Origin: Flexifilum sp963727545 | GTDB taxonomy: Bacteria > Chloroflexota > Anaerolineae > Aggregatilineales > Phototrophicaceae | Length of the DNA: 64,000 bases | Assembly (NCBI GenBank): GCA_963727545.1 | Contig: CAVSGS010000023.1 | Location: forward strand, 1 to 64,000 | Direction of reading: 5' to 3' | In this document: positions 7,544 through 16,570 of the stretch, in pieces | How the letters are laid out: every line of letters starts with the position of its first letter | Position numbering within the stretch: the stretch's first letter is position 1 | Position numbers and translations under genes: made by a program | The notes under the pieces: generated by a model | Told to the model about the DNA's origin: nothing | Databases searched by the model: none | Seen by the model: only the letters and a program-made list of their open reading frames with translations

Positions 7544-8488
7544 ATGGTTGGTAAACTGGCAGCCGTCGCCATTGGCGGCAATTCTCTGATTCAAGACCCG
7601 AAGCAGCCCGACGTGGGGCATCAGTGGGAGGCGGTGCGCGTCACCTGCGAGCACGTCGCTAACATGATCGCCGAGGGCTGGAGCGTGATCATCACGCATG
7701 GGAACGGTCCACAGGTCGGCTATATCCTGCGTCGCAACGAGATCGCGGCGCAGGAAGTGCATCCAACGCCACTTGACTTGATCGTCGGCGATACACAGGG
7801 CAGTATCGGTTACATGATCCAGCAGTCGCTCGATAACGCACTGCGGCGGCTGGGCATCAACCGCACGATTTTGACGGTGGTTACGCAGGTGCGGGTCGAT
7901 CCGAACGATCCGGCGTTTGCGCATCCATCTAAGCCGATCGGCGGATTCATGACCGAAGCCGAGGCGCGACGTTACGAGGCGCAGGGCTGGAACGTAGTCG
8001 AGGACGCGGGGCGCGGCTGGCGGCGGGTGGTCGCGTCGCCTAAGCCAATGACGATTCAGGAGATCAACGCCATTCGCGCGTTAATCCTGAGTGACTACAT
8101 CGTGATCGCGGTCGGCGGTGGCGGGATTCCGGTGATCCGGGACGATCAAGGTAACTTGCGCGGGACCAACGCCGTGATCGACAAAGATCGCGCCAGCAGC
8201 CTCCTTGCTCAGATGCTTCGCGCTGACCTGTTCGTCATCTCGACTGGTGTCGAAAAGGTTGCGCTCAATTTCAATAAGCCGGATCAGCGATCCCTCGATC
8301 AGATGACGCTGGCGGAAGCGCAGCGCTACATCGACGAGGGGCATTTCGCGCCGGGGAGCATGCTGCCCAAGATTGAGGCGGCGGTCGAGTTCGTGCAGAT
8401 GGGCGGTCCGCAGGCGATTATCACCGATCCGCCGAACTTGGCGCGAGCGCTGCGCGGCGAAACCGGCACGCGGATTATTCCGGGATGA
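7544..8488 (+). CDS. arcC: Carbamate kinase
   Basis: 314-residue amino-acid-kinase-family protein catalysing reversible carbamoyl phosphate + ADP to carbamate + ATP. Motifs: AVAIGGNSL at the N-terminus, ITHGNGPQVG (phosphate binding), IAVGGGGIPV and the nucleotide-binding IDKDRASSLLA, then LPKIEAAVEFV with its Lys. The length fits ArcC/YqeA. With the YgeW-type transferase upstream, the expected role is ATP recovery from carbamoyl phosphate made in purine breakdown, as proposed for the E. coli yge cluster. The stop overlaps the next ATG (ATGA). Confidence 0.95.
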   Translation: MVGKLAAVAIGGNSLIQDPKQPDVGHQWEAVRVTCEHVANMIAEGWSVIITHGNGPQVGYILRRNEIAAQEVHPTPLDLIVGDTQGSIGYMIQQSLDNALRRLGINRTILTVVTQVRVDPNDPAFAHPSKPIGGFMTEAEARRYEAQGWNVVEDAGRGWRRVVASPKPMTIQEINAIRALILSDYIVIAVGGGGIPVIRDDQGNLRGTNAVIDKDRASSLLAQMLRADLFVISTGVEKVALNFNKPDQRSLDQMTLAEAQRYIDEGHFAPGSMLPKIEAAVEFVQMGGPQAIITDPPNLARALRGETGTRIIPG

Positions 8489-8979
8489 CAACTTACACGC
8501 ACACTCCCGAAGATTACGATTGTCCATTTTGTCAGCTTGCCAGCGGCGCGTCGATGCTGCCAGAGCATACCCAGCCGGAGGACGTGATCTTTCACGACGA
8601 CCACGTAACCGCCTTCATTGGCTTGTACTGGTGGCCCAACAACCCCGGTCACGTGATCATCGTGCCCAACCGCCACGTCGAGAATATCTACGACCTGACG
8701 CCAGACATCGCGGTCTACGTTCACGAACTGGCGCGGCAGGTGGCGCTGGCGTTCAAGCAAGTTTACGGCGCGGAAGGGACGTCCACCCGCCAGCACAACG
8801 AACCCGCCGGGTATCAGGAAGTATGGCACTATCACCTGCACGTTTTCCCACGCTACCCGAACGACTATCTCTACGACCTTACCTTTCAGCGGCGGTTGAC
8901 GACAGCCGACGAACGCCACCCCTATGCTGAGAAACTGAGAAGATACTTCAATGGCAAACATCTCCAAATTACGCTGTAG
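8485..8979 (+). CDS. HIT-family nucleotide hydrolase/transferase
   Basis: 164 residues. The histidine triad is HYHLHVF, followed by PRY; upstream are HVIIVPNRHVENIYDL and a C-x2-C pair (CPFCQL) near the N-terminus that commonly binds zinc. HIT proteins hydrolyse or transfer nucleoside monophosphates from dinucleotides and AMP conjugates. It overlaps carbamate kinase by 4 bases and the next gene by 29. Its role in the locus is not known; a nucleotide housekeeping function beside purine genes is reasonable. Confidence 0.9.
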   Translation: MTTYTHTPEDYDCPFCQLASGASMLPEHTQPEDVIFHDDHVTAFIGLYWWPNNPGHVIIVPNRHVENIYDLTPDIAVYVHELARQVALAFKQVYGAEGTSTRQHNEPAGYQEVWHYHLHVFPRYPNDYLYDLTFQRRLTTADERHPYAEKLRRYFNGKHLQITL

Positions 8980-10190
8980 CGTCTGCGGACGCTTGTACGA
9001 TCCCGACGAAGTGCAGTACACCTGTCCGGTCGATGGGCAGGTCGGGACGCTGGATGTTCTCTACGATTACGATGCCCTGAAAGGGCGAGATCGACCGGGA
9101 CGCGCCGCGCACCGAGTCGTCGATGTGGCGTTACCGCGATCTCCTGCCGCTGGGCGCGGAGGCGGTCGTGCCGCCGCTGCGCGTCGGCTGGACGCCGCTC
9201 TACGCCGCGCCCCGCCTCGCCGCCGATTTGGGCATCGCGCAGGCATGGGTCAAGGACGACGGCTTGAACCCGACCGGATCGCTGAAAGATCGTGCCAGCG
9301 CGCTGGTCGTCGCTAAGGCGATGGAAGCGGGCGTGAAGGTCGTCAGCACGGCGAGTACCGGCAATGCGGCGGCAGCACTGGCGGGAGTCGCCGCGTCGGT
9401 CGGCATGAAGACGATCATCTTCGTTCCGGCTGCCGCACCGGAAGCCAAGATCGCGCAGTTATTGGTCTACGGCGCGCAGGTGGTGCTGGTCGAGGACTCC
9501 TACGACGTCGCCTTCGATCTGTGCTACGAACTCTGCTTGAGCGAGGGCTGGTACTGTCGCAACACGGGGATCAACCCGTTCACGGTCGAGGGCAAGAAGA
9601 CCGTCGCCTACGAGATCGCCGAGCAGATGGGCTGGGACGTGCCCGACGTGATCGTCGTTAGCGTCGGCGACGGCAATATCATCGCGGGCGTTCACAAAGG
9701 CTTCCGCGATCTGCATGAATTAGGATGGATTGAGCGGATTCCGCGCTTGATCGGTGTACAAGCAGAAGGTAGCTCGCCGCTGGTCGATGCGTGGCAGCGC
9801 GGGATCAGTGCGGCGGAGATGCAGCCGGTCGATGCCCACACGGTCGCCGACAGCATCTCGGCGGGGCTGCCGCGCGATCGCTCGCGGGCGCTGCGGGCGG
9901 TGCGCGAGACGCACGGGGCGCTGCTCGCCGTGCCAGACGACGCGATCATCGCCAGTATTCCGCCATTGGCGCGGCTGACCGGCGTGTTCGCGGAACCGGC
10001 GGCGGCGGCGGTTTACGCCGGGGCGCATCGTGCGGTAAAATTGGGGTTGATTCATAATGACGAGCGCGTTGCCCTGCTTTCGACAGGCAGTGGGTTGAAA
10101 GATGTCAAACGCGCGCAAGAATCCGTTGCCGGTGGTTTGCGCGTCCCCCCGGATTTGCCCACCATCCGGCGCGCTTTGAACCTGACTTGA
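8951..10190 (+). pseudogene. Threonine-synthase-like PLP enzyme, frameshifted near residue 44
   Basis: Fold-type-II PLP enzyme. The first frame (from ATG 8951) encodes a zinc-ribbon start with CSVCG and YTCPVDG, ending YDYDALK. An extra base in the GGG at 9083-9085 shifts it. The frame then continues as EIDRDAPRTESSMWRYRDLLPLG and runs intact to 10190. PTGSLKDRAS holds the PLP lysine, STASTGNAAAALAG and SVGDGNIIAGVHKG the cofactor loops. The family makes threonine from O-phosphohomoserine, but relatives use other beta/gamma-substituted amino acids. Here it may take the place of E. coli ygeX (diaminopropionate ammonia-lyase, also fold II). An in-frame start at 9123 would give a shorter 355-residue product without the ribbon. 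Confidence 0.82.
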
Positions 10191-10196
10191 GGACTG

Positions 10197-11177
10197 ATGA
10201 GCAGTCGACCACGCTATTCAATCGTCGCACCGATTTATAACGAGGAAGGCAACATCGCGCTGCTGTTCGAGCGCATCCATAAGGTCATGGAGTCAACCGG
10301 CGAGTCGTGGGAACTGCTGCTGGTCAATGATGGCAGCGTCGACCGCTCACCGGAAATGATCGACGAACTGGCGAAGCGCGACGCGCACGTCCGAGCGATT
10401 CACTTCGCGCGTAATTTCGGGCATCAGACCGCCGTGACCGCCGGGATCGACTACTCGAACGGCGAAGCGGTCGTGTTGATCGACGCGGACTTACAAGACC
10501 CGCCCGAATTGATCCTCGAAATGATCGAGCGCTGGAAAGCCGGATTCGACGTGGTCTATGCCGTTCGCGCCGAACGCAAGGGCGAAAGCCGCTTCAAGCT
10601 GCTGACGGCGAAGCTGTTCTACCGGGTGATCTACCGGATCACCGACGTGGATATTCCGCTGGATACCGGCGACTTCCGGCTGATGGATCGCAAGGTGGTC
10701 GAGGCGCTCAAGGCGATGCGCGAGCACAACCGCTTCATTCGCGGGATGACCAGTTGGGTCGGCTTCAAGCAGACGCCGGTCAGCTACGTGCGCGAGGCGC
10801 GCTATTCAGGCGAAACGAAATACCCGCTCAAGAAGATGGTGCGGTTCGCGCTGGATGCGATCACGGGGTTTTCGTACTTCCCGCTGCAAATCATGGTCTA
10901 CGTCGCGTTGGTGTTGGGTCTGCTGGCGCTGCTGGCGATCCCGGTGATCGCCATTTTGCGACTGTCGATGGGCGTGCAGTTCCTCGGCGGGCAGGCGACG
11001 ACGATCATTTTGCTGCTGCTGCTGAGTTCGTTTCAGCTTTTCTTCCTGTTTATCTTGGGGCAATATGTCGCGCGCACCTACGATGAGGCGCGCAGCCGAC
11101 CGTTGTATATCGTGGCGACCACCACGGGGTTTGAAGCACCAGAGTCTGAGCCAACGCCGGAACGTCAATTGGAGTAA
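10197..11177 (+). CDS. Family 2 glycosyltransferase (dolichol/undecaprenyl-phosphate type)
   Basis: 326 residues. A GT-A domain (1-220) shows VAPIYNEEGNI, VNDGSVDRS, HFARNFGHQTAVTAG and the DADLQDPPE metal-binding region. It is followed by two C-terminal membrane helices (about 228-255 and 265-290), the layout of DpmA/GtrB/ArnC-like polyprenyl-phosphate glycosyltransferases. It probably loads a sugar onto undecaprenyl phosphate at the inner face of the membrane. It has no clear link to purine metabolism. The large GT-C-like protein at 19.9 kb could use such a lipid-linked sugar. Confidence 0.92.
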   Translation: MSSRPRYSIVAPIYNEEGNIALLFERIHKVMESTGESWELLLVNDGSVDRSPEMIDELAKRDAHVRAIHFARNFGHQTAVTAGIDYSNGEAVVLIDADLQDPPELILEMIERWKAGFDVVYAVRAERKGESRFKLLTAKLFYRVIYRITDVDIPLDTGDFRLMDRKVVEALKAMREHNRFIRGMTSWVGFKQTPVSYVREARYSGETKYPLKKMVRFALDAITGFSYFPLQIMVYVALVLGLLALLAIPVIAILRLSMGVQFLGGQATTIILLLLLSSFQLFFLFILGQYVARTYDEARSRPLYIVATTTGFEAPESEPTPERQLE

Positions 11178-11181
11178 GTGA

Positions 11182-11427
11182 ATGGGCGAGAACGACAGCG
11201 ACCTACTGCAACAAGTGCAGTATTACCGTAAGGTCGTGCTGATGTACGAGGCGCTGGACGAACAAATCGACGCACTCATTATGGCGCATGGCGGCACGAG
11301 CGATCAGATGCCGTGGGAAGATCTGCGGCGCTACCGCGACCTTGCGCGGCAGCGGGACGAACTTTTGAACGAGATGCGGACGCTGGAACAACAGCTCCTC
11401 ACCGACGACGAATTGGAGAACGAGTAA
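11182..11427 (+). CDS. Small coiled-coil protein
   Basis: 81 acidic residues, predicted mainly helical with heptad-like spacing (LLQQVQYYRKVVLMYEAL and a later LARQRDELLNEM stretch). No Cys, membrane span or catalytic motif. It sits tightly between the glycosyltransferase (4 bases) and the PLP enzyme, whose GTG follows its TAA directly, so it is part of the same transcript. Family not recognised; a small structural or scaffolding protein is possible. Confidence 0.65.
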   Translation: MGENDSDLLQQVQYYRKVVLMYEALDEQIDALIMAHGGTSDQMPWEDLRRYRDLARQRDELLNEMRTLEQQLLTDDELENE

Positions 11428-12810
11428 GTGATCACCGGACCGACCTTCGAAGAAATGCTGCATCCTGAAAAAATCGCGCCGGACGTGCGCGCAAAAGCGC
11501 AAGCGGCGCGTCAGAACGACCCGCTCGACCCGATCAACCTGTTCAACATCACGTGGCGCGATTACGACAACCATATCTGTTACATCGTGCTGCCGAAGGA
11601 ACTGACGGGCGTCGATGCCGAAATCGTCGTGATCTACGGCAAGGAATTTCCGTCGGGCAGCCACAAGGTCGGCGCGGCGTATTCGGTGCTGTTGGAAAAA
11701 GAATTGTTCGGCGAAGTCGATCCGCAGGTCAACCGGCTGGTCTGGCCCTCGACCGGCAATTACGGCATCGGCGGCGCGTGGGTCGGCGGACGGATGGGCT
11801 GCGACAGCCTCGTCGTGCTGCCGGAAGGCATGAGCCGCGAGCGCTTCGAACTGATCGAGAGCTACGGCGCGCACGTGATCAAGACGACCGGCTCGGAGAG
11901 CAACGTCAAGGAAATCTACGACGAGACGCACCGCCTGAGCGCCAGCGACCCGAATATCCGCATCCTCAACCAGTTCGAAGTGATGGGCAATTATCGCTTC
12001 CACTATCACGTCACCGGCAACACGATTGTCGAACTGGCGGCGGAACTGAAAGAACGCGGCATCGGCAACGGTAAAGTCGCCGCCTTCGTCTCGGCGATGG
12101 GCAGCGCGGGGACGATTGCGGCGGGCGACCGGCTCAAGCAGGAGTGGGCGGATCACAAGATCGTCGGGCTGGAGCCGACTCAATGCCCGACGCTCTACAG
12201 CAACGGCTACGGCACCCACGACATTCAGGGCATCGGTGACAAACACGTGACGTGGATTCACAACGTCACCAACATGGACGCGCTGATGTGCATCGACGAT
12301 ATGGAGTGCAAGAAGGGCTTGCAGGTCTTCGCTGAGCCAGTCGCGCGCAACGTGCTGGCAGATCGCTACGGCGTCGATCAGGCGCTGGTCGATCAGATGA
12401 GCGATCTGTTCGGCATTAGCTCGATCTGCAACATCTTGGGCGCGATCAAGACGGCGAAATACTATAATTTGGGACAAGGCGACGTGATCGTCACCGTGGC
12501 AACCGACGCGCTGGATCGCTATCACTCGGTGATGGCGGACATGGCGGAGATGTTCGGCACGCTGGACGAAGCGGCGGCGGTCGGGCGGATCGAGAGCATT
12601 TTTCACGGAATGCGCACCGACTGGATCATGGAAGGCACGCGCGACGCCCGCGAGCGCTGGCACAATCTGAAATACTATACGTGGGTCGAGCAGCAGGGGA
12701 AATCGGTCGAAGAACTGGATGCTCAGCGCGATCAAGCGTGGTGGGAAAAGCATCAACAGCTCGTGCAAGAGATCGACGAGCGGCTCGTCGCCTTACGCGC
12801 ATCAACATGA
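11428..12810 (+). CDS. Fold-type-II PLP-dependent enzyme (cysteine synthase/dehydratase-like)
   Basis: 460 residues. The PLP Schiff-base lysine is K80 in SGSHKVGAAY; WPSTGNYGIGGAWVGG is the substrate/Asn loop and SAMGSAGTIAAGDRLKQ the phosphate-binding Gly loop. It is longer than O-acetylserine sulfhydrylase (about 310), with an N-terminal extension and a 100-residue C-terminal addition. The exact reaction is unknown; beta-elimination or replacement on an amino acid is the family norm. In the E. coli cluster the PLP enzyme between ygeW and ygeY is the diaminopropionate ammonia-lyase YgeX. This protein, or the threonine-synthase-like one, may fill that slot. The GTG start follows the upstream TAA directly, with GGAG 12 bases upstream. 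Confidence 0.85.
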   Translation: MITGPTFEEMLHPEKIAPDVRAKAQAARQNDPLDPINLFNITWRDYDNHICYIVLPKELTGVDAEIVVIYGKEFPSGSHKVGAAYSVLLEKELFGEVDPQVNRLVWPSTGNYGIGGAWVGGRMGCDSLVVLPEGMSRERFELIESYGAHVIKTTGSESNVKEIYDETHRLSASDPNIRILNQFEVMGNYRFHYHVTGNTIVELAAELKERGIGNGKVAAFVSAMGSAGTIAAGDRLKQEWADHKIVGLEPTQCPTLYSNGYGTHDIQGIGDKHVTWIHNVTNMDALMCIDDMECKKGLQVFAEPVARNVLADRYGVDQALVDQMSDLFGISSICNILGAIKTAKYYNLGQGDVIVTVATDALDRYHSVMADMAEMFGTLDEAAAVGRIESIFHGMRTDWIMEGTRDARERWHNLKYYTWVEQQGKSVEELDAQRDQAWWEKHQQLVQEIDERLVALRAST

Positions 12811-12817
12811 AGTACCT

Positions 12818-12905
12818 AGTACCGAGTAGATGATGATCGCGCAGATGGGGATTAGCCGGATACCGGGCGCTTTGCCTCAGTACTCGGTACTCGCTACTCG
12901 GTACT
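12818..12905. repeat. Intergenic palindrome with ACTCGGTACT words
   Basis: AGTACCGAGTAG at 12818-12829 is the exact reverse complement of CTACTCGGTACT at 12894-12905, with a third related copy (CAGTACTCGGTACTC, 12878-12892) between them. The gap between the PLP enzyme and the next gene is almost entirely this structure. The TACTCGGTACTC word recurs near 13688-13699. Confidence 0.65.
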
Positions 12906-12911
12906 GTCGTT

Positions 12912-13592
12912 ATGCTGCCTGAGGACAGCGTACTCGTCGGCGTGATCAACCGCAAGCGGGATTTCACCTTCGCGCGCGATCAGCATTGGTATCGCATCCC
13001 GCAGGCGAGAATGCCTCGTGGCGTTACTGCCGATTACATCGCCTTCTTCACCAGCGGCAAGTCGTTCGGTGCGCGCAGCGGCGGGATTCACTATTACGCT
13101 AAAAACGTGGGCTTGGAACTGCATTACCGGCATGAGTTGATCCCCGATCAGCCGGATCACCCGCGCGCGAACGAGACCTATTATCGCGTCGCGCTGGGCG
13201 ATTTGCAGCGGAAAGAGCCACCGGTCACCAACCCGACCAATCGACCGATTAGTTTCATCTACACGACGTGGGATCGCTTCATCGGCGCGGAGACGATCGC
13301 CGACTTGTTCAACCCCGACGACTATTACGTCGATCGCATCTATTACGCGCTGCAAAGGCGCGGGCTGAAGGCGGATCGGAGTTGGTCGGCGGAACGCAAG
13401 AGCGATCAACTGGCGCCGGGACTGCACATTCTGTGCGACAACGGGACGAGCGTGGTTGCCTCGACGCGCGCCGATGGCGGCGTCTATTTCATGGATCAAG
13501 CGCAGGACGACGACACGATTTTGCAGGCAATTCTGGCACAGATCGCCAGCAATGGCGGTCCGGCGACGCTCAGCATTCCGCCGGGAGAATGA
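12912..13592 (+). CDS. Hypothetical protein, about 226 residues
   Basis: Soluble, Arg/Tyr-rich protein without signal peptide or membrane span. It opens SVLVGVINRKRDFTFARDQHWYRIP and contains ADYIAFFTSGKSFG, followed by SGGIHYYAKNVGLE, which together look like a compact beta-rich nucleic-acid- or ligand-binding fold. The C-terminal half has LHILCDNGTSVVASTRADGG. I do not recognise the family. It lies between two strong intergenic palindromes and has no clear ribosome-binding site, so it may be a separately acquired gene inside the purine locus. Confidence 0.7.
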   Translation: MLPEDSVLVGVINRKRDFTFARDQHWYRIPQARMPRGVTADYIAFFTSGKSFGARSGGIHYYAKNVGLELHYRHELIPDQPDHPRANETYYRVALGDLQRKEPPVTNPTNRPISFIYTTWDRFIGAETIADLFNPDDYYVDRIYYALQRRGLKADRSWSAERKSDQLAPGLHILCDNGTSVVASTRADGGVYFMDQAQDDDTILQAILAQIASNGGPATLSIPPGE

Positions 13593-13618
13593 GAAAAAAC
13601 AGGACTGAGTAGAAGCAA

Positions 13619-13718
13619 GTGCTGAGCAACGAGCCATGAGCAATGAGTGTGCAGCAAGTGATTTGCCGATGCTTTGGTGAAGTTCCTTACTCGGTACTCA
13701 TGGCTCCTTGCTCAGCAC
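13619..13718. repeat. Long near-perfect inverted repeat before ssnA
   Basis: The 22 bases at 13619-13640 pair with 13697-13718 with one mismatch (core words GTGCTGAGCAA and GAGCCATGAG). The 56-base loop contains further GAGCAATGAG and TACTCGGTACTC words. Such a stem would be very stable in RNA, yet no T-tract follows and the next gene reads on in the same direction. Confidence 0.75.
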
Positions 13719-13742
13719 TTCTTTTCAAGTGAGTGAGACCTT

Positions 13743-15089
13743 ATGCTGATTATCAATGGCAAGTTAGTGACGTGGGACGAGCGCGGGATTCTCGACGATC
13801 AGGCGATCTACGTCGAGGATGGCGTAATTCGGGCAATCGGGCGGACGCGCGACTTGATCGAGCGCTACCCGCGAGCCGAGCGGATCGACGCGGGCGGACA
13901 GTTGGTCATGCCGGGGAATATCTGCGCGCATACCCATTTTTACGGCGCTTACGCGCGCGGCATGGCGATCCCCGGCGATCCGCCGGAAGATTTCCCGGCG
14001 ATCCTCAAAAAGTTGTGGTGGCCCCTCGACAAAGCGCTGGATAAGGATTCCGTGCGGGCGAGCGCGCTGGTCTCGCTGGTGGACGCGATCAAGCACGGGA
14101 CGACGACGCTGATCGACCATCACGCCAGCCCCAATTGCATCGACGGCAGCCTCGACGTGATCGCCGACGCGGTCGATCAAGCCGGGCTGCGGGCGGTGCT
14201 GTGTTACGAAGTGAGCGACCGCGACGGACGCGAAAAAGCCGACGCCGGGATCGCCGAGAATCTGCGCTTTATCAAGGCGAACAAGGTTCGCCCGCGCATT
14301 CGGGGGACGTTCGGCTTGCACGCCAGCTTGACGCTCAGCGACGAGACACTGCGCCGCTGCGCTGACGCGAGAGCGTCAGCCGACGGGGGCTTTCACATCC
14401 ACGTCGCCGAGCACGAAGCCGATCAGATCGACAGCTTGCAGCGATCCGGCGTGCGGGCGGTCCATCGGCTCGATCACTACGGCATTCTGGGCAGCCAGAC
14501 GATCACGGCGCACTGCGTCCACGTAGACGAGAGCGAACTCGACCGGCTGGCAGAAACCGGCACGTGGATCACCCATCAGCCGCGCTCGAACATGAATAAT
14601 GGGGTGGGCGCGGCGCAGTTCGATACGATGATGGCGCGGGGCATGAATTTGTGCCTTGGCAACGATGGCATGGGCAATGCGATGTGGTCGGAGTGGAAGA
14701 CAGCGTATCTGCTGCACAAAGTCGTCAACCGCGATCCGCGTCGGGCGAACGGGGCGGACGTGGCGCGCATGGCGGTCGAGAACAACGCGCGCTTGCTCGA
14801 CGTTTTCTTCCCCGGTCAGCAAGTCGGGCGGCTGATCGAGGGTGCGCCCGCTGACCTGATCTTCGTCGATTATCACCCCTATACGCCGCTGACTTCCGGT
14901 AATCTGGCATGGCACATCGTGTTCGGCTTTGAGGCGTCGATGGTTACAACGACGATGGTTGATGGTAGAATACTGATGCGGGATCGTAAATTAACAACAC
15001 TAGATGAAGGCGCAATCGCGGCAGAAGCGCTGGCACTCGCGCCGGGCGTCTGGGAACGCTATCGGGCATATGCCGCCTTGGGCGCTTAG
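13743..15089 (+). CDS. ssnA: SsnA-type amidohydrolase
   Basis: 448-residue cytosine-deaminase/atrazine-chlorohydrolase-family protein. Metal ligands: HTHFYG after MPGNICA, HIHVAEHE in the middle, HCVHVDE, and GNDGMGNAMWSEWK with the catalytic Asp. The block ITHQPRSNMNNGVG and a trailing GAPADLIFVDYHPYTPLT match the SsnA group found in E. coli next to ygfK and the xdh-like genes. The reaction is believed to be hydrolytic deamination of a purine-derived compound but is not proven. It is separated from the preceding gene by a large palindrome and begins the stretch leading into the F420 genes. Confidence 0.88.
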   Translation: MLIINGKLVTWDERGILDDQAIYVEDGVIRAIGRTRDLIERYPRAERIDAGGQLVMPGNICAHTHFYGAYARGMAIPGDPPEDFPAILKKLWWPLDKALDKDSVRASALVSLVDAIKHGTTTLIDHHASPNCIDGSLDVIADAVDQAGLRAVLCYEVSDRDGREKADAGIAENLRFIKANKVRPRIRGTFGLHASLTLSDETLRRCADARASADGGFHIHVAEHEADQIDSLQRSGVRAVHRLDHYGILGSQTITAHCVHVDESELDRLAETGTWITHQPRSNMNNGVGAAQFDTMMARGMNLCLGNDGMGNAMWSEWKTAYLLHKVVNRDPRRANGADVARMAVENNARLLDVFFPGQQVGRLIEGAPADLIFVDYHPYTPLTSGNLAWHIVFGFEASMVTTTMVDGRILMRDRKLTTLDEGAIAAEALALAPGVWERYRAYAALGA

Positions 15090-15113
15090 AACCGCCGCTG
15101 AATTGGAGAGACC

Positions 15114-15788
15114 ATGACGACGAACGACGTGCCACTGCTGCTGACCATCGCGGTCTTGGGCGGTACCGGCAAAGAAGGATCCGGCTTGGCGATGCGCTGG
15201 GCGCTCAATGGCTATCGGGTGATCATCGGCTCGCGCGACGAGAGCCGCGCGATGGAGCGCGCCGGTGAGATGAATACGCAGCTTGGCGTCGATTACCTGA
15301 TCGGCAAGCAGAATACTGACGCCGCTGCCGAAGCGGACGTGATCGTGCTCGCGGTGCCCTACAGCGCGCATCAAGCAACGCTGGAAGCGGTCAAGGAGCA
15401 GCTTCAAGGCAAGGTGGTGGTTGACCTCGCCGTGCCGCTCCAGCCGCCGGCAATCCGGCTGGTGTATGTGCCGCCGGGAAAATCGGCAGCTTTGGAAGCG
15501 CAAGCATTTCTAGGCGAGGACGTATGCGTCGTCGCCGCGTTTGAGAATGTCTCCGCCTCGAAGTTGAAGGACCCGAACGGCGACATCGACTGTGATGTGC
15601 TGGTCTGTGGCGATGACGCCGATGCTAAAGCCGACGTGATGCATTTGGTCGAGGCGGCGGGGATGCGCGGCGTCGATGCCGGTCCGCTGGCGAACTCGGT
15701 CGCGGTCGAGGCGCTGACGCCGGTGCTGCTGCACATCAATAAAACGTATGGTGTCAAAGGGGCGGGGATCCGCATCACTGGCATCTAA
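15114..15788 (+). CDS. npdG: NADPH-dependent F420 reductase
   Basis: 224-residue Rossmann protein transferring hydride between NADP(H) and coenzyme F420. TIAVLGGTGKEGSGLAMRWA is the dinucleotide fold, IIGSRDESRA the 2'-phosphate-recognising segment (Ser/Arg), and VVDLAVPL plus CDVLVCGDDADAK are typical of the family. A GGAGAG lies 6 bases before the ATG. It leads a run of F420 genes (cofE, nitroreductase, cofD, cofC), so this organism both makes and reduces F420. Confidence 0.92.
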   Translation: MTTNDVPLLLTIAVLGGTGKEGSGLAMRWALNGYRVIIGSRDESRAMERAGEMNTQLGVDYLIGKQNTDAAAEADVIVLAVPYSAHQATLEAVKEQLQGKVVVDLAVPLQPPAIRLVYVPPGKSAALEAQAFLGEDVCVVAAFENVSASKLKDPNGDIDCDVLVCGDDADAKADVMHLVEAAGMRGVDAGPLANSVAVEALTPVLLHINKTYGVKGAGIRITGI

Positions 15789-15790
15789 CT

Positions 15791-16555
15791 TTGGAAAACT
15801 TGAGCCTAACTATAACCGCGCTGACCGGCTTTCCGCTGGTGCAGCCGGGGGACAATCTACCGCAGTTGATCGCTGCCGCGCTGGAGCAGGCGGGGCTGAT
15901 GCTGTGTGACGGCGACGCGCTCGTAGTCACGTCGAAAATCGTCTCCAAAGCCGAAGGGCGCTACGTCGATCTCGCGTCGGTCACGCCGGGCGAGGCGGCG
16001 CTGAAGCTGGCGGAGCAAATCGGCAAAGATCCGCGCTTGGTCGAACTCGTTTTGCAGGAAAGCAGCCGGGTTTCGCGCACGGCACCCAATACTCTGATCA
16101 CGACGCATAAACTCGGTTTCACCTGCGCCAATGCGGGGATCGATCACTCCAACATCGAGGGTGGCGAGGAAGGGGTCTTGCTGCTCCCGCGCGACCCGGA
16201 CGGCTCGGCGGAAGCGATCCGCGCGGCGCTGAAAGCGGCAACCGGCGCGGACGTCGGCATCGTCATCAGCGACTCGCACGGGCGACCGTTCCGGCTGGGC
16301 AATGGCGGGATCGCGGTTGGCGTTGCCGGAATGCCCGCGCTGCTCGACTTGCGCGGACAGCGCGATCTGTTCGGGCGCGAACTGCGCGTCAGCGTACAAG
16401 CCTATGCCGACGAAGTGGCGGCAGCGGCGAATCTGCTCTCTGGTGAGGCGGCGGAAGGTCGCCCGGTGGTGCTGCTGCGCGGGCTGAACTTCCCGCCGCT
16501 GGATGGTCGCGCCGCCGATTTGAATCGTCCGGCGGAGCTGGATTTGTACCGCTAG
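15791..16555 (+). CDS. cofE: Coenzyme F420-0:L-glutamate ligase
   Basis: 254 residues. It adds gamma-linked glutamates to F420-0 using GTP. DGDALVVTSKIVSKAEGR, TKLGFTCANAGID-like text (THKLGFTCANAGIDHSN) and VISDSHGRPFRLGNGGIAVG are the family's GTP and metal-binding blocks. It starts with TTG at 15791, two bases after the npdG stop. The usual mycobacterial FbiB is this domain fused to a nitroreductase; here the two are separate adjacent genes. Confidence 0.93.
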   Translation: MENLSLTITALTGFPLVQPGDNLPQLIAAALEQAGLMLCDGDALVVTSKIVSKAEGRYVDLASVTPGEAALKLAEQIGKDPRLVELVLQESSRVSRTAPNTLITTHKLGFTCANAGIDHSNIEGGEEGVLLLPRDPDGSAEAIRAALKAATGADVGIVISDSHGRPFRLGNGGIAVGVAGMPALLDLRGQRDLFGRELRVSVQAYADEVAAAANLLSGEAAEGRPVVLLRGLNFPPLDGRAADLNRPAELDLYR

Positions 16556-16570
16556 CAAAGCGAGGATGAG

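Noticed and set aside
12818..13718. CRISPR-like repeats between 12.8 and 13.7 kb
   Set aside because: The repeated words are short, irregularly spaced and palindromic; there are no regular spacers and no cas genes.
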